Source: Branchiostoma floridae (lineage: Eukaryota; Chordata; Leptocardii; Amphioxiformes; Branchiostomatidae). Taken from it: a stretch of 64,000 nucleotides of DNA. The position numbers were made by a program, and so were the translations under genes. The stretch covers positions 18,726,610 to 18,790,609 of the forward strand of contig NC_049985.1 of NCBI RefSeq assembly GCF_000003815.2, in the 5' to 3' direction. Below the pieces are notes generated by a model. It was not told the origin of the DNA. It worked only from the letters and a program-made list of their open reading frames with translations, and ran no database searches. Positions 47,233-59,800 of the stretch are shown here, in pieces. The stretch's first letter is position 1. Each line of letters starts with the position of its first letter.

Positions 47233-48160
47233 CGTATATCGTTCTTACTGAAGGGAGATTTCGGACGTGCTGGAGTGTTTCTCTGTCACCACACAATTTG
47301 CATTTGACACTGGTACGCTTGCCTCAAGTGGCCAGATTACGGAATGTCGGCAGAACGTCTATCGATGCACGTACCGCAAAACTTAGAACACCATTTGGAA
47401 GGTTATGCATTACTGACCTCCAGGTGAGATCACATTTCTCTCCTTCGATAAGCTGTAGCATGTGTCCTTGTTGTTGTAGCTTTTTGTTGATGATCAGACC
47501 AAACTTCGTGTCGCATATTTGTAGCTTGTCGTTTGATTTGTTTTCGGACCGAAGACCAATCTGTGTCTGTTGTCGCATTTATGGCTTGTTGGTGAATTGA
47601 TTAGCCCATTGCAAGGCCCCGTCTCTCCTTTTTCCGTGTCCACTGTGATTCTTTGTCTAGTTTGGCTTGAAGAGCATGTTTACCTTGTTATCGGCCTTAG
47701 CCGATCAGCTGTAGGCCAAGGTTTGGGCATCAAGATACAGATCTGAAATGATTTTGTAGTTTAGTCCTATTGTGTTGTGACACTAGCCTGAATACTGAGC
47801 CATGACTTTAGTATGAAGTGCATACAGTTTTTGTAGCTGAGTATCGGTCAAGTCATGCACCATCAAAAGGTACCTCTATGACGGAAAAGCGTATTCCATG
47901 TAGACCCTGGGTTTGTACTTGTTCTTGGGGCCGATTTGTTTATTTTTGTCAACTGTCGTTTGTATTGTCTTCGCCACAATGTCAACTGTCTCTTTTGTTT
48001 TACCCGAGAAAGTTATGTACCCAACCAGGAACTTTTTGGGTGCATCTTTAGTTGTCTTGACAGCGTTTCCATCAATAGTGAAAGTATTCTCTGTTGATTT
48101 GAAACTTTTATGGTAAGTCGTTAAAGAGTTACAGGGGTAAGAAGTGGCGGGCCTCAAAAG
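47233..48160 (-). pseudogene. LINE reverse-transcriptase C-terminal fragment
   Basis: Minus strand, broken by stops and frameshifts: FTIDGNAVKTTKDAPKKFLV (from about 48080), YITFSGKTKETVDIV, then LPNGVLSFAVRASIDVLPTF (about 47400-47340) and CKLCGDRETLQHV (about 47290). These are typical of the RT thumb/C-terminal part with a CxxC...H motif of LINE ORF2 proteins. Cut at 47232 by the TIR element; 45835-45730 may hold its continuation (RVYADLHGYTT). Confidence 0.7.
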
Positions 48161-48199
48161 CCCGGTATGGGTTAGTGTTAATGTCTTTGGGGCTTTCTT

Positions 48200-50100
48200 G
48201 ATTTCATCTCCTATTGTTGGATCTTTTAGGGGTTAGGGTACTCTTTAAAAAGGTTTTAGGTGGTCTCCTTCTTAGTCTGCGAACATATTGATATGGTATT
48301 ATAGTAGAGTTAAGCGTTGAATAACGATACAATATTTTTCACCACTTGCACCTAGTCCTAGAGCTATATTTCTCTTGCCGTATATCGACTTCTAAACCTT
48401 CGCGTTCAAAAAGGGATTCCACCGGTTTTATAGCAGACTCTTTTTTTTTCATCGAATGAGTTGAAATTTGGCTCAAATGTAAAGGTATATTACTTCTTGA
48501 GATTGAGATATCTCAATTTGTTGCTCAGACATTACTTTTTGAACGCCCCTCGTAGCTTTCGTCAATTTTATTCTTAGTGTTATTCTCATTCGACCATACC
48601 GTATTTCAATCTTAAATATTAACTACAGTGTTCTCAAGTTTATCTGGATCAAAGCTAAGGAAATGCTTTGACAATATTGCTTTTAGAAGACGGTAGTGTA
48701 GGGTTGGCTGGAAAGAATCTGGGCACTTGAATAATAGGGGCCCATAATTGTTTCAGTGACTAGAGTTCCACGAACACATATCTTCGCCAAATGATATCTA
48801 CTTTCACTTCTTATTCACTATATAAGGCTCCTATTCCCGTTTACAAATGTAATCTGTTGGTGATCTTTTCCACTCAAACAATACATGTTTTCGAATTTCT
48901 CATTGGTGCACTACGTAAGATTTCGACAATACAAAAAAATATAAATTTCCTGCCGTTTCTTTACATAGTAAGCTAAATTTACCCTTTTGCATTGAATACC
49001 AAGGCTCTGTGAGAGAAGATGCAACATCAGTGCATCATACAAACATGTTTACAAGCTGTGATCTTCCTACATGGACCTCCATGCGTCCTAGGGAACACAT
49101 CTGGCTTATTACTGTCTTGTACATATGTGCCTGACTGCACAGAGGGGTGTCTGGTGCCAGTTTCACCATAGTTTTTGTAAAACGTAATCTTTGCAAGATT
49201 TCTTGTAGTTTTGAATGGAATGTAACCGTAGCTTATTGACACCCTACAAAATAGACTTAGTGCATGATCAAATCCTATTCTAAAGTGAAAAAATAGAGTG
49301 TTTTCAAAGAAGATCTTGATTGTTTTCCCCTGTAGCCAGCCTGACGTGTGATAAACTGATTATCCCATCCCCTAGGGGGCTTTTGGTGGCCAGGAAGTTG
49401 TTTTTTTACAGCCAGAAGGGTCTAGTAATACTACGATAGAATATTCCCATTAATTATCTCGATGATCTCTTTTTTGCTGATGATCTCGCAGCCCTAGATT
49501 CTATGTGTCACAAGTTACAGGAAAAACAAGTCTTCTTGATAAACAAATTTTGCTATACAATAATAAGAAAAAGACTCTTATTTGCATAATTAACGAGGAA
49601 GTTGCCTAATCCCGCTTTGTTCCATCATAGGAATAATGCAACCTGTGGCATTGGTAACACTGTAGGGGGGGAAACTATTTTGCAAAAATGCAGTTTTTGA
49701 TGAATTACGCCCCTAGAAATATGGAGACGGTCCATCTGAATATGAAAATGTAAAAATTTTGAAAATATTCGATTGCTAACCCCCCTGCACATACCCCCTG
49801 AAGTTTTTAAGTTGACATGTACTAAACTAAGTATAGCGCTATTCTACCAAAAATTCTTAATGACTTAGCAATTGTACTTTGGCATCCTTGGCAGAATATT
49901 TGACTTCAGGATAGATAATTGTGGATATCTGAACCTCCAAATGTATTTCCCATGCAAATATGGACTATTCCAAATCACCCCCGTGGCAAAAATGGACTGA
50001 TCCAAACTCAAAATTGGACGAAACGGGCTACAGGTATATTATAGTATAGTCTGCAGTCATTTCTACCAATTTTTACACTCAATCCCACAGAGGCAGTTAG
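48200..50100. other. Intergenic, nothing firmly recognised
   Basis: Begins with a partial piggyBac-like end (GGGCCTCAAAAGCCCGG, 48150-48175). A 71-codon minus-strand frame at 49027-49242 (including YVQDSNKPDVFPRTHGGPCR) is not assignable. Confidence 0.45.
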
Positions 50101-50114
50101 CCTTGTAGGATTTT

Positions 50115-51450
50115 TTTTTTTTTTAAATTTTTTTATTGCATTTCACAGAAAAGCACAGATTTACAGAAATCAAAAGAAATTACAAAAGTTGAAAGAAAGT
50201 ACAAAACACAGACCACGGATCCAAAATAATATATCATAAAGGTGGAAATAAACGAACGAAGGCTACAGTGAAAAAACATTTACAACAACTGGTATTCAAT
50301 CATCTGAACATAGTTAAGGATAACAACGAAGATGGATACTACATGACAGGTAATATGGACAAGTGGAGAAGAAAGTAGAACAATGCCAATGGAAGATAGC
50401 AATGGACCAATTAATTAGCAAGGTTAAATGGGAAAGACTCCCATTTACTAAAATGGATATCTAATTTGTTCCTTCTCTCTGCTATCATATATTCTGTCTT
50501 GTAATATCTCTTTACATACGAAATGTAATGATTTACAACTAGTTTTTTGTCTCTCTGTATGAAAATATAATGTTTGGCCACTAGAATTAACAAATTCTCG
50601 ATTGCAATACAATTTTCAGATATGTCACCTAAAATAACTGTCTGAAAGTCCAGATGTAAGGTTTTATTTACTATTGTTTTAAACCATATTTCTAAATCTG
50701 TCCAAAAAGTAACAACTCTAGGGCAGTCCCAGAATAAGTGTCTAATGGTCTCTACTTCCTCACAATGTGCACAGTTCGGGCTATTTAGAATTTTCCAGAT
50801 GTGTAACATTTTCTTTGTGGCTAACATTCTGTGCAATATTTTATATTAAAAATTCTTAGTTTCGGGCATATAGTCACAGCATAAACTAATCTAAAAACCC
50901 ATTTCCACGGGAAAATTGTATTAAATTCATCTTCCCAGCGTCTTTGTATGTTCAGTGGGTTTCTATTTTCTGATTGCAAAAAGGATGTATAGATAATTTT
51001 GTTTATTTTAGTTGCCTTCAGCCACACGTAATTTGCTGTATGAGGTAAGATAGGGCCTATTACTGGTGTGTTGTCTAAAAGCTTTTTTTTCCAGGTTTCG
51101 CGGTATTGCAGATAATATCTGATTGTACTCTAGCTTATCAAATGCTGTACCGAATTTAGCAAGAAGGCCATTGTAAGATAAAAAGCGTCCATTTGTATCC
51201 AAAAGGTCATTAATGTAATAAATTCCATGTTTAAGAGGTTTTTCCCATATAATAGGCGTATTTTCGATTACGATACTTGAGTTGCACCATAAGAGTTGTG
51301 CTTGTATCTCTTTCAAAGTTTCAGGAGGTTTAAATTGGAAAGAAAGCCATGCTTTCAAAACATCTTTGAAAAAGGGATTAGGAGAGACAAGTAACCTAAT
51401 AAAAACATTATTCATTAGGTTACTTGTCTCTCCTAATCCCTTTTTCAGGA
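50115..51450 (-). mobile_element. 5'-truncated L1/Tx1-type LINE with TSD and terminal inverted duplication
   Basis: Minus strand. Reading frames 51415-51008, 51027-50821 and 50836-50411 give the C-terminal region of an L1/Tx1-type ORF2: PFFKDVLKAWLSFQ, FPWKWVFRL, then ATKKMLHIWKI, CAHCEEVETIRHLFWDCP (CxxC-H-C motif). It ends in a poly(A) tail (poly-T on +). The 12-mer TTGTAGGATTTT flanks it (50103-50114, 51451-51462). At the 5' end a 33-bp stretch is duplicated in inverted orientation (51368-51400 / 51414-51446). Confidence 0.85.
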
Positions 51451-51464
51451 TTGTAGGATTTTAA

Positions 51465-52690
51465 AACGCCAGTGGTACTGAATTATTCCGCAAAACAGAT
51501 TACTTTGTAGCGAAATGGACCAAGTTTTCACAAACTGAATCAGGTTCCGGACCTCTGGACCTTAACCACACCTGCATGAACCTGAATTTTCTGTACCGTT
51601 TACTCACCCCTATTAGGCACCCATGTAACTTTTGTTTTATCCTATGAAGAAATGAATACTTATGCATGTAGGTGGGGGGAAAGTTGTGTTCCAACTGAAA
51701 GTTTCAGGTTGCGCACTGCGCTACCTGGATTTAGAATTACGACTTACGTTGCGCCAACCAAAATGCATTTTCAAGTGTGCAAGTGGGTATTTCAAGCACT
51801 GTTGCTGCAGGTAAAGGATGCAGCCTGACAAGGAAATAAGAAGTCTGTAGTGCCATTGTCCAAGTGGTAAACAATTACCAATCTTAAGTTACAAGGGTAC
51901 TGAAAAAGAGAAGAGAACCTGGATCGTTTAGACAGTACAGTAGACAAGTCAGGAAAGGATGCAGGATACCAGAAAGTCTGATAGCTTGGGAGAGAAACCT
52001 GATAGAAAGGTATATTGGAGTGTAATTTATCATTTAATCACACAAAATGTGCAAAAAGAACTGAAGTAATGTAGTCAGTGCTGGCAGACCTTAGCAACGT
52101 CACACAAGTACATGGCGACGGGGGTATCCAAACTTCAGGGGGTATGTACAGGGGGTTTAAAGTTTTACAATTGCCTAATTTTTGTGATTTCTGTGTTTAT
52201 ATAGATCATCTCCATATTTTAGGATGCGTATTTCAAAAAGTTTGTATTAATGTCCCCCCCCCCCTATTAGTAACAGGGGAAAGGAAAGAATATTGATAAA
52301 TGTTATGCAATTATAGGCCCAATTTGCATAATTAATGTGGAAATGCTATAATACCATTCTGGTATATGAGAGGATTTTCTTAGTTGTGGCATTTGGAAGC
52401 TATGTAAAGGTAAACATCATTAAACATTACTTATGCAGATAAGAACCTCATTTGCACAAATCATGAGAAATGCAATGAATGCCTTCATTCTTACTATAGA
52501 TGGCTTACATTTGTAATTTTGGGGGTTGGGGTGGTGTGGTCTTGGATCCACTTATACAATTTATGCAAATGAGGACCTTATTTGCATAATACATGACAAA
52601 CATAAATGATACACCAGCTTGTAAAGATTAAGATCATTTGGCGAAGGTGTGTGGTCGTGAAACTCTAGTTTTGCATGCATATGTTTGCTG
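51465..52690. other. Intergenic, nothing recognised
   Basis: No exon, TIR pair or tandem array supported. Confidence 0.5.
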
Positions 52691-52699
52691 GCCGTTTTG

Positions 52700-53590
52700 T
52701 GTAACATTTGACATTCAACGAAGCTGCTGGCGTCATTTATTTGTTTGAGCCTTTACTTATTCATGAAAGCTAGAAATTGGCCTGCAGGCCGCTTTTATTG
52801 AGGTCATGAGGGAAGAGGCCAGGGTCAGACAAAGTATATAACAGAGATATAGTTACATCGTTACAGTCATTTTAGTGACCTTGAATATTACATCACTTGT
52901 TTACGGCGGTATCAATTACCGCATGTCCCTATCACCGCGACTTGACATACAGACAAACAAGATATCAGATTCGGATTTGCGTCTAAAGGTTTTTTTTTTT
53001 TTTAATATTGAGGTAGTTTTGAACCAAGGGTCTTTTAGTGTGAAAAAAAATAAGATTTTCGGGTTTCGATCTTATTTTGGCTGGAATAATATATCAGTTT
53101 AAGTTAAAAAATCCAGACACAAAGACAGAAAGTTTGATCAGTCACGACGTATATGATATAAAAGATTTGAATTTTCGCTGAATTTATGACTATTTTTGTT
53201 AATTTCGTTATGGTATTTGTTTTTATTTTTTTTGTCCACCGAAAACCTTTTCTAAATGACGGTACGTGCTCTTCACCATCTTGTCTCAACGTTGTCTAAA
53301 ATATGCCAACTTGATTGATTTACAAAGGGTGTTTGGTGGATAAACAACACAAATACCATACTAAGGTTAGTCATAAATTTCACTGAAAATACAATCTTTT
53401 TTATTTGAGGTACACACACTGCTTCTTTCCATTTGATGTCGGCGAGACACGTGTGAGGGTTGCTTTTCTATCTATGATGATCTTTTGAAAGATGATCCAG
53501 TTACCATTGAGTTCTCCGGGGAGCGCGGGGGAGCTCCAGTAACCTGATACACTGCTTTACTATGGAAAGTCAACCTAGCAACCGACCACC
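52700..53590 (+). promoter_or_regulatory. 5' flank of gene 2 conserved with gene 1
   Basis: Collinear with 18800-19530 and with 3340-4020; ends about 180 bp before the signal-peptide exon. Likely includes the promoter; individual sites not assigned. Confidence 0.5.
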
Positions 53591-53768
53591 TTGATTTTGT
53601 GTTGTATATGTTGGACTATTAACTGTGCATTTGATATTGATTAGGATCTAAAATGTCAGGGTCTAATGCTGTTGCCCTGCTTTCATATGGGGTATCTAAA
53701 TGGTCCTATTCACTTTATGTACAAACTAAAAGCTTGATCCTTCTTCAGAGAAGAGAAGACAACCCAAC

Positions 53769-53829
53769 ATGGGAGTTCTCACAGTCATCTTCCTTGGATG
53801 TGCGGCACTTCTTGCTGCTTCAAGTTCAG
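53769..53829 (+). CDS. Gene 2 exon 1: signal peptide
   Basis: [20 protein letters not shown], phase-1 donor GTCAGT as in gene 1. Confidence 0.85.
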
Positions 53830-56800
53830 GTCAGTTTCAAGCACGCTTAAATTTTCGAAGAAAGTGTAAAAAATTTACATGTGTACTTAATACTGTGATA
53901 GGTATATCTCTTGGTCATGAATTATCCACTGGTGATCTGTAAAACCAAATCATGACTAAGATACTTTGTTGTTAAGACTCTTTCTTAGTCATATTGTGTG
54001 CCAAGAAATGCAATAAAAAGGTCAATTGATATTTTTTTTGCAAAATAGGATACCGTGGTCACCATGTGTTGCCATCTGCATTGAAATCTGGTCAGCGTCC
54101 CAAATGAAACAATTGCTTAAAATTGTACGAGAAAAGTAGCATCTGTTTCAAGCATCTCTATCATCTACAACATGTCATTCACAATCAATATGAAAGAGAT
54201 CCCGTGATGTTACTTTTATTACATTAAACATCACTCATCGTCCTTATTATGTATTAGCTGAGAGGAACCTGAATCAGGCAGAAGTGGCCGACCTGGAGAA
54301 CAGGATTCTTCGGATTCTTGAAGGTAACTAATATTGGCCATACAGGCCGGGGTTCTTTACATAATTTTTGCCACGAGGTCTGGCGACAGTTTTAAAGCAT
54401 TCAATACACCACTAAATATTTCTACTTAACTATCAACCCTTAAAATATTAGCCTTACTATTTATTGTCTTTCACACACAGCAGGGGATAACAAGGAGCCG
54501 CCACAAGAGCAGCAACAAGAACCATTACCAGTGGACCACGTCACTCCAGGTAATACCTGGAGTGAATCGGTCTTATCGGAGCCTAAACCTTGAATTACCT
54601 TGTCAGACATAATTTACCAAACAGCTTCAGATTAACTTAGATCTGAATTAAAATGATATTCTGTAGTCTTAAAATTTGTTGTATTGAAGAAATGATACAT
54701 TTAAATATTGTAATTCGTATTGATTTATGACAATTAAAAATCTGTACACAAGTTTAATTTTAATTACTATACTACCTTAATGAAATATAAGCCTTGCCAC
54801 TTACTGCCTTTCAGATACAGCAGTGGATGGCATGAAGCAGCAACAAGACGTTTCCGAGAGGGTGGACCCGGTGGAGGATATCGTCACTCGGGATAATACA
54901 GGAAGTAAGTCAGAGGAAATAGTTTTTGAATTGCCCTTGTATAACGTATCAAAGACTAAAAATTGGACTCCATTTGCCCATCATAATCTAATAAAAAGTT
55001 TCAGATGAAATTGTAGATTCGAAATGATATTCTATTATTCAATAAATCCTGGCTTGGTCGACTATCGGAAAGGTATTCCCTATCTCTCCTCCTCCATGAG
55101 CAACATCCACCAGAAATGCTTCATCTAGTTATCTAATCTTACAATGTCCAGACCATTGACTAACATCAGTCAGTCAGGCTGCTTAGACACTGGCAAGGTC
55201 TGAACACCATCTGGTGACATTAGTCAGAGAGTCAGTGGGACCGCGTAGCGCAGTGGGACCGTGTTCGCCCCGTGACCGAGATGTTGCGGGTTCGAATCCT
55301 GTGCCCTTGGGAAAGGCACTTTACACGGCTTTCCTCACTATACTCAGGTGAAAATGAGTACCTAGCTTCGGCTCACGGTGATTTACATCATTCACCCGGA
55401 CGGGAAAGGGTATGTCATCCCGTAAGGGGCGGTATAACCCCGTCGTGTGTAGACATGTGCGAACATGTGCAATCACGTCGACCGATGATGTATGTTCGTC
55501 TGTATCTTTGTTGCTCTGCCGCTACCAGCCCAAAGCTGCCTAGGCAGATCCGTGTAATGAGTTGTATCATTGGCAAATAAATGAAAATAGTCAGAGAGAC
55601 CTTACTAACCCCCTGCCATCAGCTGCACAATGTCCTGGAGAACAGCCTTCGGATCCTTGAATGTAACTAATGTCTAAGGGGTTCTTTGCATAATTTCAAG
55701 CTTTCTATAACGAAAAGTCATTGAGGTCTGTTGACATTTTTAAAAATCAATATACCATCAACTCTACTTAACTAGCAACTCTTGAAAAATAGCCTTATTA
55801 TTGTCTGTCTTTCACACGCGGCAGCGGATGACACGGAGCAGCAACAGGAGCAGCAACAAGAACTTCCTGAAGGACCAGGGGACCGCATCACTCTAGGTGA
55901 TACCGGAAGTAAATCAGCCTTATCGAATCCTAAACATTGTATTCCCCTTGTCAGACATAATTTAATCAATAGCTTCAGATTAACTTATATCTGGATTGAC
56001 ATGATATTCTATTGTTTTAAAATTTCTTGTATAGAATATGGTACTTGATTACATTGAAATATTGTAATTCGTATTGATCTAGTCAGTTAAAAATCTATAC
56101 ACAATCAAGTTTACTTTACTATAAACCATTGAAATCTAAGCCATTTTTAAAGATATAAGCCTTACCGCCTTTCAGATACAGCAGCGAATGACACGAAGCA
56201 GCAACAAAAACTCAAAACATGGGGGTCACAGGCTGTTTACCCTGGTATGTCTAAACCAATCACATTGCTAGCTTCCTCATACAGATCTTGCGAGCAGTTG
56301 CGACTTTTTTTATAGATTTTAGCGGTTCACTAGTGGCCGACAATGTAAACGATGTTTTTCGTCATTTCTCACGACAAATTTCCCGATTATTGAGGGTTCT
56401 AGATAAGTTACAACAACAAAAAAGAGTACATATAAGTGCTATTTTTTTGCAAGTACGAGAACCAGTTCTCGACGTTCTGGTTTTAAACGGAATTGGACCG
56501 AGCATACGTGTATTGGCGGCAGGGTCGTAAGATAAATCTTACAAATAGCAGGGACGTTATATCTTATATTTGCAACTAGTAGGTTTTGACGTCGTCAAAA
56601 TGCCAATCATAATTTGCAGTACTATTACGGGAGTTAGAAGGACTGAACTGGGACCTTGAAAAGCGGGTTTTAATGAGATTATCGTATGCGAAAGGGGAGC
56701 CGACACACATCATCAACAATTATGACAATAGCAATATACAGACAGCGCCCCCAAGCCTGTAGTGACTATGCAAAGCACAAAGCACACGTTTCTCGACTTT

Positions 56801-59800
56801 GAACCCGTTCTTTTGCTAAAAATTGTCTGTCGAATTAAAAAAAAAAAAACTGTCTCTGTACAGCCTCCTTCGCAGACTTCTAGCAGCGTTGGCTTTTATT
56901 TTATTCGGCGGGGTGGGGGTGGGGGTGGGGGTCTATTTCCGATTTCAAAGTTGACCAAGGTCTAATACCGGGAAAGAAATTTTGCCATGGTATGGGAGTT
57001 TGCCGTAGAAGCCGGGGCGAAACTCCCTGTTTGTACCCAAACTGTCCAAATCGAATTAAGGCGTCATTTGACGGCTGGATGGTCATTTGGCGGAAATGCT
57101 GGTTTATACTATACGCCTTATCTCAACATATAGAAACATAGTGTTACATGTGACAGTTGTCCCATATTGAATATTTGCTGTTTGTACTAGTATTTTACTT
57201 CAGCTAAATCGTACAATTTTGGCAATGTGTAATCCAATAATACAATCAGTTTGATTCTATCAACGCCTTAACACAATTTGAGACAAATAAAAATACCATA
57301 TCTGTTGATATTCCAAACTTTTTTGTGCCGAGTTTATTTCCCGGTCAGTATGAGGATTGATTGAATCACTGACACACGCGCCAATACCAACAGGACAATA
57401 GTGTTGAACACAAGCAGAAAAATTTGGACACTTTTTTATGACCCACTTACGTAAGCAGGCCCCTTGCTCGTTTTATGAGTTGACAATAATAATAAGTTTG
57501 ATACCATAGGCAAGACAATTAGATAACATTCCTCTTGATATGCATTGGCATTTACGCAGAAATAATGAAATATGATATATCAAAGTTGACATTCCAAACT
57601 TTCAGTGCCGAGTTGCATTTACCATTATTATTAAATGTATGACAGAGAACTCGCGATGTGATTTTCATACATTAACTACTCTCACTCATTTTTCTTATAT
57701 TGTATAAGTTGAGACATACCAGAAGCAGGCGGAAGCGGTTCACCTACTGGAGAGTAGACTTCTTCAGATCCTTGCAGGTAAAAATGTATATAAGGGTTAG
57801 TGTTTAAAATCTTTGTATAATATTTGCAATTTTTTGTGACGAATAGTCTGATGAAATTCAATACATCATCAACTCTACATAAGTACAAAGCATTGAATCA
57901 TTTGCCTAAACAGTTAATACCTTTCACAATCAGGGTTGGATGACAAGACGCAGCAACAAGACGTTGATGAGAGGGTGGATACAGGTAAGTCAAAGGAAAT
58001 ACAGTAGTTTTCGAATTACCCTTGTTTAAGGCATAGAAGCCTAAAATATTGGATTCCCTTTGCCAACGTTAAGTTATAAAGAGCTTCAGATTAAAATGTA
58101 GATTTGAAATTATATTCTATTGTTTAAAAAATTCTGGGACTGGAAAGCACTTGGCAATGAATACATTAACATACTGTGATTGGTTTTGTTGCAGGAGAGG
58201 AAGATGCTCTTAGTATCCGCGGACAAATTGAAGACGTACTAATCAGGAAGCAAGGCTGTGAAGGACATCAGGTACTTTTTATTTGGTTAAAGACAGACGA
58301 GGTAATGTTACACCAGTACTGCACTCAAGCTATGAACTCATTTTAACAGTGTCACATAATAAGTCAAACTAAAGGTAACCCCTTTGGCGTTGTAAGGACA
58401 GTTGTTACCCACTGTGCATTGGGCACGATATTGGAAGGCGGAGCCCACCCTACTCCATCCACTGCCGTTTACATTGCAGACCGAAGTTAGGTATCCATTA
58501 TACACTTGAGTGAAATGAGGAATGGGCACAAGATCAGTGACAGTACTCAAACCCGGAACCACTTGGTTCTGAACCGGACGCCCCACCGTTACTGCACATA
58601 ATACACCAGGCACTTAAATATATTGCAATTTGTTGCTGATTTTCTATGTCCTCTTTTTTAATCGGACGTGCACTTCCGTGAACATGCCTAAGTAAAATCA
58701 AACCACAAAAATGGTTGTAGCTGTTTGGTGTGGATATGATTTAAACATAAGGCTAGCTTGCTAATGTAGCTACATTTCCTCATAGGAAGGAGACCAGTGG
58801 GGGACATCTGATCATGACAACTGCATCTGTGAAGCACCAGACCGTCTCTGCTATCATGTTGACTGTCTTCAAGGTTCTAAGATTGCCGGGGACTCCAATG
58901 ATCCATGGGCCTGTCATGTTGTTTCCTCCAAAAGAGACATTACAGGTACAATCATAACATGATTGTGCATGATGATACCTACCAAAGGCATTTGAACTTG
59001 ACTTATTCATTAGGTAGTGTTTGTGCTTTTTGGAGCTTATTAAACAGAAGAGGCTTAAAGGAAGATGAAGCTCAGATTGCTTTGATGAAATTATAAGTTT
59101 AGTAACGGTGTCAACTTTGTGAAGAAACTATTGCTTCGTGAATTTAGTGATATTGGACGAACACATGTTTTTCTATTTTCTATTACTATTCTTTTGCAGA
59201 TATATTATGTACTTGCATATGACCATAAATGAAGGCGGCAGGTAAATAATCATTCCCAATCTGTTGCGTTTCAGGATCAGCTGTTGCGATGCATGAGGGA
59301 ACAAAGGTGATTAACTATCTGTAGCTATTCTAAATATTGAATCTAAAACTCCAATGGTGTACTTTTGTTTTTTTGTCTTTACATTTAAGCAAAATCTTCT
59401 TTTTTTTTCCGATGATGCAAGAAAAAATCTACAAATTCTTATTTTTTTCTAAGCAGATTCAACTCTTAAGAAATACAAGAATTTTTTTCTTCCTGGAAGA
59501 TAAATTTTTTGTGAGGAAGCAAAACAAGATAAACAAGAAAAAGCATTTTTGGAAATACAAGAAAACAAATCTCAAATTTTCTCAAAGACTTGAAAAGCAA
59601 AAATTTGCTTGCCCCATGGACAAGCACATTTTTCTAAGATTTCTTGGGGACAGAATAATTTTCTTCCTGGAAGAAAAAAAAATTCTGTGAGGAAGTAAAA
59701 CAAGATAAACAAGAAAAAGCATTTTTGGTAGTGTGGTCATTTAATAATACTTGCTGAACCCTAATATATATAATTACGGAATATCATTAAAAGCCTCTAA

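Noticed and set aside
55232-55305. Functional tRNA gene
   Set aside because: It is the tRNA-like head of a SINE with an exact 11-bp TSD.
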